Assembly: GCA_049999805.1 (NCBI GenBank)
Contig: JBNGIO010002064.1
Location: forward strand, 1 to 26,274
Origin: Folioceros fuciformis
Lineage: Eukaryota > Anthocerotophyta > Anthocerotopsida > Anthocerotales
Reading direction: 5' to 3'
DNA: 26,274 nucleotides
The translations under genes were made by a program, and so were the position numbers. Below, one piece after another: positions 19,857 through 26,274 of this stretch; the first letter of the stretch is position 1; each line of letters begins with the position of its first letter. The notes beneath the pieces were generated by a model. The model was not told the origin of the DNA. It saw nothing but the letters and a program-made list of their open reading frames with translations, and made no database searches.

Positions 19857-19973
19857 CGGCACGCTGTTTATCGCGAGTCATGGTGCACACGGAGCAGCTG
19901 GTAGCGCAGGGCACGTCTTGAGGTTTGGACAGTGGCAGGTGGCGGGTCGCTGTGCAGGCTTTTTGCAGCAGAC
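19857..19973. promoter_or_regulatory. Short head-to-head promoter region
   Basis: 117 bp separate the proposed start codons of the minus-strand WD40 gene and the plus-strand secreted-protein gene, so both promoters and 5' UTRs must overlap here or inside the genes. The sequence is GC-rich without an evident TATA box. It depends on the WD40 exon 1 model. Confidence 0.5.
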
Positions 19974-20890
19974 ATGGGGATGTCGGAGAGGGCATGGATC
20001 CTCTTGCTTGTGCTGGCGGTAGCTGCGGTCGGGGCACCCATGGTCTACGCCGGAAACCAGAACAATGTGTACAGCCCTTGCAACGATACCAAAGTGCAGA
20101 AAAACGATGGCTTCACCTTTGGTCTCGCTTTCGGAAGCAATGGAAGCTTCTACGACAATGATACTCGAGTCTCCCCCTGCGACTCCAGATTTCTGGAGTT
20201 GTCTGGTGGAGCTGTGCTTGCTGTGTTTCGTCCTAAGGTGGACGAGATCACCTTGCTCACCATCAACGAGACCGACCTCGTGCCGGTCTGTGCGGTTGTT
20301 GCTGTTTTAGAGGATGTGGCCAGCTGCAACATCCTGTCTGCCTCTGAGTCCTTTCGTTCTTGTTCATGTGTGCAGGAAAACGGAAATGGATATGTTGTGG
20401 CCTTCTCAGGTGTACAATATGCCGCTGCATCGTTTGTTAAGTTTGTGGCTAACAATTCTTACATAGTCACCAGTCTGACTCTGGTAAGCAACTTGTGGGT
20501 TTCCTTCTCTGACTGGACGGATGGATGGAGTAAGCTTGCTTGCAGTTCCGGTGGAGTCTAACAGCTTTCTTCCTCCAGGTGTTAGACTTCAACAATGGAC
20601 GACTGGCAAACTACCTTTGGAAGGATGATAACTGCGGCGCGTGTCAATCAAGCACTTCCTTCGTCTGCATTAACGGGGAAGATTGTGCCATACCAACCGA
20701 AAAATGCATCGCTCGTGGTGGCAGTGTGGACTGCAGTGTGAGTATCCAGGTGACCTTCTCTGGTGTTGACAAGAGGGACGCGGTTCTCAACTCCTGGTAC
20801 CAGGTCAAGAATCTTCGTCAATATTCCCTTTATTCGCTGTACGATAACCTGAAAAACTCCCTGACAAGCGATTTCAATCCATTTGGCTAG
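19974..20890 (+). CDS. Secreted cysteine-rich protein of an uncharacterised plant family (Expp1-like; 3 exons, 243 aa)
   Basis: Predicted secreted protein of unknown function. Exons: 19974-20285, 20376-20483, 20579-20890; lengths 312, 108 and 312 keep phase 0. The ATG at 19974 gives an N-terminal signal peptide (MGMSERAWILLLVLAVAAVG, cleavage probably near VYA-GNQ). The mature protein has YSPCNDTKVQKNDGFTFGLA, VSPCDSRFLELS, VLAVFRPKVDEITLLTIN, YVVAFSGVQYAA, then a cysteine cluster (NCGAC, FVCINGEDC, KCIARGGSVDCS) and IQVTFSGVDKRD, LNSWYQVKNLRQYSLYSLY. This order matches a family found across land plants, labelled Expp1 in some Arabidopsis annotation. Several Asn-X-Ser/Thr sites suggest glycosylation. 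The first donor (CCG|GTCTGT) is weak; three codons could shift. It is divergent from the WD40 gene and followed by FEN1. Confidence 0.88.
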
Positions 20891-21100
20891 AGTAGCTGGC
20901 TCTGGTTTGTGAGCCGGTTTTTCGTGTTCCAGCATTTGAGGGAGGCACTATGGCCCCCGAAGTTGATCAAAGATTTCTGTTTGGGTCATCTGTGGATCGA
21001 TCGAAAACTTGGACCAAGAGGGCCCGGAATGCGCGAAGCAAAGGACAGAAGCTGACAATTGCCCAGGATGGGACGTACGTACATATGCATAAGCATAGAT

Positions 21101-21109
21101 TTTCCCGCG
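21101..21109 (+). promoter_or_regulatory. E2F-type site TTTCCCGCG
   Basis: Matches the E2F/DP core TTTCCCGC. It lies 160 bp upstream of the FEN1 start codon and is the strongest of three such words in this promoter. Confidence 0.6.
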
Positions 21110-21170
21110 TTTGGAATCCTACGAACTGTCCAGACAAGAGATAGAAAACCTAACGGACATACGGTACTCG

Positions 21171-21178
21171 TTGGCGGG
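21171..21178 (+). promoter_or_regulatory. E2F-type site TTGGCGGG
   Basis: Matches the plant consensus TTSSCGSS, 91 bp upstream of the FEN1 start codon. Confidence 0.5.
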
Positions 21179-21212
21179 CTTTTTTCGTTTCGCGTTCAGG
21201 ACTTGGCATGAG

Positions 21213-21220
21213 TTCCCGCC
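21213..21220 (+). promoter_or_regulatory. E2F-type site TTCCCGCC
   Basis: Matches TTSSCGSS, 49 bp upstream of the FEN1 start codon. Confidence 0.5.
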
Positions 21221-21268
21221 CTCGTACAGCTGAAACTGGAGAGGGTCGTGACAAGCCAGTCGGCAGCC

Positions 21269-24169
21269 ATGGGTATCAAGGTGCGATTTCTGAAATTCCG
21301 AATCGCCTGCAATAAAGTCCATAGAACTTACTTGAAGAGCTCGCAAGCTTGCGCGTCGGGTGACGAATCACAAAGGTTGTGATTATCTTATGCTGCAGGG
21401 TCTGACGAAGCTGCTGGCAGATAATGCTCCCACCGCTATCAAGGAGGAAAAGATTGAGGCCTACTTTGGACGTAGAGTCGCCATAGATGCTAGCATGAGC
21501 ATCTACCAGTTTCTGGTTTGTCTCTTACCGTAATAGTCGAAGGAGTTGGTGGTTGCGAGTGCTCATCTTCGTTTCTCACACGAGGGTCTGGTTTCGTAGA
21601 TCGTGGTGGGACGCACGGGGACTGAAACGCTCACCAATGAGGCTGGGGAAGTGACCAGGTATATTGAAATGTCTCGCCGCTCCTGCGCAGCTGTCAGGAA
21701 TTCGCTCCGATTATGCTTTCCCCGGTGCTACTCACAAGCTCCGTTTTCGTTGTCGATTTTACGGTCTTTGATTCTAACACTGGTGTGCGCAGCCATTTAC
21801 AGGGTATGTTCAACAGGACTATCCGACTGCTGGAATGTGGGATGAAGCCGGTGTGAGTGCCTACCTGTGCTTTGCCTCCATGTTATCTGCCTGAATTCGG
21901 CTGTTTCCACTCACTTTATGGTTGCGTGTAGTTATGTTTTTGATGGGAAACCACCAGAATTGAAGAAACAGGAGCTCAGCAAAAGGTGAAAACTGGATCT
22001 AGCCTATGCCCCCGATGGTTCACATGTTTCATGATCGCATTGAAGTACGAACTTTTCTAACCTACTGTTTGTTCTCCTATGCAGATACGCGAGAAGAGAG
22101 GATGCAACCGACAATCTTGAACAAGCCCAGGAGGTACAGATGCCATCACACGGTCGTGTCGTCCCCTATTTGCCTTTGTCAGGTCAGCCTTTTCAGCGTC
22201 TATCGAGCTATATGTCGACAGGCTGGGGAGATAGCGGACATCGAGAAATACAGCAAACGCACTGTGAAGGTAGAAATAGTCTCTCAGCCCTTGTTCAGTT
22301 CCTTTAACCGGGCTTAACCAACCAACCATTCTTTCTTTTTGCTTTCTACGGCCAAGCATATGTCTCACTTGACAACTTGCTCCAAAAGGTTACAAAACAG
22401 CATAATGAAGACTGTCGCAAGCTTTTGCGGCTGATGGGGGTTCCTGTCATTGAGGTCTGTGCACTGTTGTGAGCTTGTGATCTGAGTCTGCGTCATTACT
22501 GTGTGCTCCGCATGGCGTTTTGGTGTTCAAAATGGTGATTCTTTGTTTTTATGCAGGCTCCTTCTGAGGCGGAGGCAGAATGTGCAGCACTTTGCAAGGC
22601 TGGTAAGGTCAGTGCGATGTGTGTTCCTCCCTGAACATCATAGTATTCTATCATGTTGGCGATTACAGTCTTTATCTTTGCGGAAGTTGGTCATGCTTCT
22701 TAGAAGATCTTGATTTTTTTTCAAATATTTCATTAGGTCGATGCAGTGGCTTCTGAAGACATGGATTCTCTGACCTTTGGAGCACCAAAGTTTCTCAGAC
22801 ATCTCATGGAGCCAGCTTCAAGGAAGATTCCTGTCATGGAGTTTCAGATTTCCAAGGTAGTTTCAGCCAATGGAGGATGCCACTGTGGTGCCTGCCTCAG
22901 TCAAAGAACTTATACATGCGACCCACCGATGCTTTAATGTCGATTGCTCCTCTCCCTCAAATTGCAGGTCTTGTCAGGGTTGAATCTTACGATGGATCAA
23001 TTTATTGATATGTGCATTTTATGTGGGTGTGATTATTGTGACACTATTCGAGGTACAGCCTGATTGACAATATCTTAGTTTTTTTACGGTTCCATGATAT
23101 CTTTGTCAAGTAACTCGATTGCTACGCTCCTTGTACACTTCCACTTATAGGTATTGGCGCTCAGACAGCACTGAAGCTGATTCGCCACCACGGTTCTCTT
23201 GAAGGAGTTTTGGAGAACCTCAACAAGAGTCGGTATGGCAGCCCTCTTCCTTGAGCAAGTATCATCAGGCTGCTCGCCGTTTTACCGGTTCTATTGTGAG
23301 TATTTTACTGACTAGGTAAGACACCTGTTGCCAGCTACCAAATCCCAGAGCCTTGGCCGTACGAGGAGGCACGCCGTCTTTTTAAGGAACCGCTAGTTAC
23401 GCCTGCAGATGAGTTTCCAGAGCTGAAGTGGCTTTTTCCTGATGAAGAGGTTTCTCCTCAACCTTTCTGAGTGCATGAGACAGTGTTCAATATGGTCCTG
23501 TTATCAGAGTGGTTAACGGTTGTCCCATTACAGGGACTGAAGAAGTTCCTTGTTGAGGACAACGGTTTCAACAATGACAGGGTTACGAAGGTGAGTGTTG
23601 ACGGAGTCTTGTTTCCTTGTGCTTCTTGTACATATTTGACCTTGATTACTTATGCTTTTGGTGTTGAATAATGAAGCGGGGTTCTCCTGCGAGCCATCCT
23701 GAAATGTTTGCTGCTGAACTGCGTAGGCAATTGAAAAAATCAAGGCTGCAAAGAATAAGTCGACACAGGGACGGTGAGTAACTGCTTTTTCCACTGCTCT
23801 CGGTGGATATGAAGCTTTGTCTAACATTTTGCCTCTCATGTTTCGTCCTTTGATGTTGCATAACAGGCTGGAGTCGTTCTTCAAACCATCTGGGACTGTG
23901 TCTTCCACACTTAAAAGAAAAGTAAGTAACCCTAGCCCTATTCATCTCGAGGGCAGATTGTCACATGTACTCTCCAGTAACTGCCTGTGATTGTAATTGG
24001 ATCAAAGAATTGTTGAACTGGGGTTCACTCATCGAGTTGTTGTGATGTTGCTTGGTGCTTCATGTGTTCCTCTGATGAAGGTTATGTGCAGGATGCCCCA
24101 AACCCAAAATCTACAGGAGCGCAGAAAAAAGGAAAGGGTGTCGGTAGGGGTGCAAAGGCCAAGAAGTAG
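21269..24169 (+). CDS. FEN1: Flap endonuclease 1 (17 exons, 384 aa)
   Basis: Structure-specific nuclease that removes 5' flaps in Okazaki-fragment maturation and long-patch base excision repair. Exons: 21269-21280, 21399-21515, 21600-21658, 21793-21852, 21932-21985, 22085-22133, 22222-22269, 22389-22454, 22557-22607, 22737-22856, 22968-23052, 23151-23232, 23335-23449, 23534-23590, 23727-23773, 23867-23921, 24092-24169. All introns are GT-AG and all phases close. The first exon encodes only MGIK, which must be the mature N-terminus because Gly2 contacts DNA. Metal ligands are present: D34 (AIDASMSIY), D87 (VFDGKPP), E159 and E161 (PSEAEAE), D180 and D182 (SEDMDSL), D234 (GCDYCDTI). The helix-hairpin-helix region ([15 protein letters not shown]) follows. 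The PCNA-binding PIP box is at 339-346 (QGRLESFF). The tail is Lys/Gly-rich. Length fits plant FEN1. Upstream E2F-type sites suggest S-phase control. Confidence 0.97.
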
Positions 24170-24790
24170 AGCTGTGTGTTTACCATCCCGTCTTTCGATT
24201 GTTGGCCATACGATTGCTAAAAGGTTAGCTGTCGTTAGCTGTGGTTCACACCTGCCGATGGACGCATTTGTTGGCGATGCATATCTTTCCATGGACGCGA
24301 GCCGCCGTCCATGGCTACTGACTGCTCTGCCAATTTTGCACAAATGCGAGATCTGCTCGAGAACTATTGCTTGGTCAGAAGTGGAAATCGCGGTATGCCC
24401 GTCAACTTTCAAGCTCTTGTATCGTCATGTACATACAGTTGAGGTCCTTTACATAAAAATAGTCGTGACCAGGTATAGGTAGCGTGGAAAGATCGTGAGA
24501 TACCTTTTTCATCAATCTGTCCTGCGAACGGCGTGGCATGTGCCTACTGTGTTACATGGCAATCTAGCTTGCAGTTTGACGGTTCCAGCGAAGGACATCG
24601 TCCTAAGCTCCAACGCACCGAAGAGACGACTGTTCTGGCCACCACACCGCACTCGACACATAACCCAACCCGCCCCCCCCACCTTCCCCCTGCCCCTCCC
24701 ACTCCCAAGGGCCTTTGTGACGGGCAGAACGCGGAAAGCTCAATATCTCCAAATGACTGCCGCAGCAAGTCAAGTCCCAAACTACATATT
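24170..24790. other. FEN1 3' flank
   Basis: About 620 bp without a recognised gene. It contains the FEN1 3' UTR and the pyrimidine-rich tract at 24664-24706. A 127-aa minus-strand frame (24412-24029) is antisense to the last FEN1 intron, last exon and 3' flank and matches nothing. Confidence 0.5.
24664..24706 (-). repeat. C-rich tract with G-quadruplex potential on the minus strand
   Basis: At least five runs of three or more C with short spacers, including a run of eight (24673-24680). The minus strand reads as G runs able to form a G-quadruplex. Confidence 0.7.
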
Positions 24791-24944
24791 GTATGTATGT
24801 ATGTATGTATGTATGTATGTATGTATGTATGTATGTATGTATGTATGTATGTATGTATGTATGTATGTATGCATGTATGTATGTATGTATGTATGTATGT
24901 ATGTATGTATGTATGTATGTATGTATGTATGTATGTATGTATGT
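24791..24944 (+). repeat. (GTAT)n microsatellite, about 38 copies
   Basis: 154 bp of a tetranucleotide repeat, pure except for one T-to-C change at 24872. It reads open in several frames as Tyr-Val-Cys-Met (plus) or Thr-Tyr-Ile-His (minus), which is a composition artefact and not a gene. Confidence 0.98.
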
Positions 24945-25589
24945 GCTAAGGCTAAGTTAATGGCATGCATTTGTCAGGCGGGAAAGAAAACAGTTCTGCA
25001 TCATCTGGTGATCGCTACATGACATGAAAGGAAACTCGATTGCTCGTACCGCTCGCTAAGGCGTTCCCTAGCAACGTTTCAGTGTAGCCGAAAGTAAGAG
25101 CGGGCCGTGAGGGGTGTGAGTTGCAAGGTCTTCAGATCATCACAATCCCAGGCAGGTAATCACTGGATGGTACCTTAGTGTACCAACGACGACAAGTATG
25201 TGGGCCTGTCCTCGTCGGTACATGGAGTCCACCACGCCGCATACCGGTAGCCTGGCAATGTTCACATGTGAAGGGCTGGAAGCAGGAAGATAGTGATTCC
25301 GCAAACTGGAGTAACGATCCAAACTGTGACAATATTACATTACACCTGACTTTATCTGACATACAAGTGTCATGCGGAAACGTGAAGAGGTCTAAATCGC
25401 GTGGACTTAGAAGTTACACGTGCGGCTGACGAAAACATGTCCTGCAATCAGCCATGCCTGTGCCTACTTCGCAACATAGCACCTCATTCTAGCCTGTAAC
25501 CTTGGGATTATCACAGAATCGCGTATTTGTCTGTGTTGAACAACCACTTGATAAGAAAAAAAGAGGAGAGACTCTCCAACAGCATGCCA
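24945..25589. other. Intergenic region
   Basis: About 645 bp between the microsatellite and the stop codon of the minus-strand proline-rich gene. Short frames on both strands match nothing I recognise. The right part probably includes the 3' UTR of that gene. Confidence 0.5.
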
Positions 25590-26274
25590 CTAGGACAAGT
25601 AACGGACCAGAAACAGAAAGCTCGCAATCGCGGAAATGGCGCCCCCACGCAACATGTCGCTGAAGCCAAATTCGGAGCAGAGAAATGAGTTGCAGGTACC
25701 AAAGCTTCCGATGCCTTCGTTCAATGGAGGGGTATACACTATCGGTTCCGTTGGTGGAAGAGGAGGGACAGTTGGAAAGTCTTCTATGGGAGGGACTGGC
25801 GGTACCGGTAGTGATGGCAAAGGCGACGCAGACGATGAAAAGACCTCAGGTGTTGATGATGGCAAAGGCGATGGAGACGGTGAATGGACCACAGGTGCTG
25901 GTGATGGAAAAGGCGACAGAGACGGCGGAAGGACCTCAGGTGCTGGTAATGGCGGATGGCCCGCGGTTGATGGCGCTGGCTGTGGCGATTCTTCATCGGG
26001 AATCTCGGATCCCGACGGATCTTGGTCAACCTCAAGCATGCCTGTCCCTACCGGATGATGAAGCCCGATGAAGACAGGTTGTACGTCGCGCTGAGAATTC
26101 TGCCAAAGTGACTTCGAAGTAGATGCAGCGATCGATGTAGTTAGCCTCCTCTCCTTGACGTTGTTCAGGTCCACGTTCATGGAATCTGTTGCATGAAATC
26201 GACCATTCCAAATAACATGGCTGTTGCCAGTGCTGGTGCTCGCTGCTTGACTGATCTCTTGGCGTGCAACCGCC
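25590..26274 (-). CDS. Proline-rich protein with hydrophobic C-terminus, 3' part (partial at right edge)
   Basis: Minus-strand frame open from the right window edge to a stop at 25590-25592, about 227 codons. The first third (GNSHVIWNGRFHATDS, TSKSLWQNSQRDVQPVFIG) has ordinary composition; I do not recognise a domain. The middle is rich in Pro and Ser, in 15-residue imperfect repeats (APEVLPPSLSPFPSP, APVVHSPSPSPLPS), then PLPSLPVPPVPPIEDFP. The end has two Cys (CNSFLCSEF) and a short hydrophobic stretch (GGAISAIASFLFLV) just before the stop, like a GPI-attachment signal or a tail anchor. This suggests a cell-wall or plasma-membrane glycoprotein of the extensin/arabinogalactan kind. An ATG at 26180 could start the protein, but the frame is open upstream of it, so the start probably lies outside the window or in an earlier exon. 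Confidence 0.6.
   Translation of the reverse strand, partial: AVARQEISQAASTSTGNSHVIWNGRFHATDSMNVDLNNVKERRLTTSIAASTSKSLWQNSQRDVQPVFIGLHHPVGTGMLEVDQDPSGSEIPDEESPQPAPSTAGHPPLPAPEVLPPSLSPFPSPAPVVHSPSPSPLPSSTPEVFSSSASPLPSLPVPPVPPIEDFPTVPPLPPTEPIVYTPPLNEGIGSFGTCNSFLCSEFGFSDMLRGGAISAIASFLFLVRYLS
25807..25955 (-). repeat. 45-bp tandem repeat in the proline-rich coding region
   Basis: Imperfect units at 25807-25848 (42 bp), 25849-25893 and 25894-25938 (45 bp each) and a partial at 25939-25955. All lengths are multiples of three, coding for the 15-residue Pro/Ser repeat on the minus strand. Confidence 0.85.

Larger units (their letters stand above)
20891..21268. other. Intergenic region with the FEN1 promoter
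   Basis: 378 bp between two plus-strand genes, holding the secreted-protein 3' UTR and the FEN1 promoter. It contains three E2F-type words, listed separately, and an acgtacgtacatatgcat stretch at 21073-21090. No other gene is visible. Confidence 0.6.

Noticed and set aside
19433-19921. 162-codon plus-strand frame
   Set aside because: Antisense to exon 1 and intron 1 of the WD40 gene and overlapping the divergent promoter; no recognisable protein.
24029-24412. 127-codon minus-strand frame
   Set aside because: Antisense to the last intron and exon of FEN1; no similarity recognised.
24495-25022. Frames with Tyr-Val-Cys-Met repeats
   Set aside because: Translation of the GTAT microsatellite, which has no stop in any plus-strand frame.
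25636-26058. Glycine-rich protein on the plus strand
   Set aside because: Mirror image of the proline-rich minus-strand frame (Pro codons read as Gly). The minus frame extends further, to the window edge, and has a plausible C-terminus.
1-26274. tRNA, rRNA, CRISPR or prokaryotic operon features
   Set aside because: None seen on either strand; the gene structure is eukaryotic throughout.

Overview
The window looks like nuclear DNA of a streptophyte green plant, probably not a flowering plant. The host genes have many short GT-AG introns. Their products match plant families: AKR2 ankyrin proteins, plant-type FEN1, a plant-specific secreted cysteine-rich family and a plant SVIP-like protein. 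The retrotransposons carry a DNMT3-like methyltransferase, an enzyme class absent from angiosperms but kept in several earlier-diverging plant lineages. I cannot name the species.

Left half (1 to about 12.2 kb): decayed LTR retrotransposons. Gypsy element A (plus strand) enters at the left edge inside a DNMT3-like domain, then runs through reverse transcriptase, RNase H and integrase. Its integrase C-terminus, fused to a PHD finger, lies on the minus strand at 4039-4845. A copia element is split in the same way: its linker is on the minus strand (3233-3780) and its RT/RNase H on the plus strand (4846-6384). One inversion of 3233-4845 explains both breaks. A stretch of unrecognised minus-strand frames follows (6394-7687). 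Gypsy element B (minus, about 12.18 to 7.92 kb) is the 5' part of a related element: gag, zinc knuckle, protease, DNMT3-like domain and start of RT. The two copies together give the order gag-PR-DNMT-RT-RH-INT-PHD, a retroelement with both a DNA-methylation writer and a chromatin reader. This is the most interesting system in the window.

Right half (13.5 kb to the end): a compact set of host genes. On the minus strand are a three-exon SVIP-like p97/CDC48-binding protein (13565-14071), AKR2 (eight exons, 14555-16882) and a WD40-repeat protein (about 14 exons, 17318-19856). On the plus strand, starting 117 bp from the WD40 start codon, is a secreted cysteine-rich protein (three exons, 19974-20890), then FEN1 (17 exons, 21269-24169) with three E2F-type sites just upstream. 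After a (GTAT)n microsatellite and a G4-prone tract, the 3' part of a proline-rich, possibly GPI-anchored protein runs off the right edge on the minus strand.

Exon boundaries were derived by hand from splice signals, reading frame and remembered family conservation. Internal frames close exactly for the SVIP-like, AKR2, WD40, secreted-protein and FEN1 models. The first exon of the WD40 gene and the first donor of the secreted-protein gene are the least certain. No rRNA, tRNA or CRISPR feature was seen.
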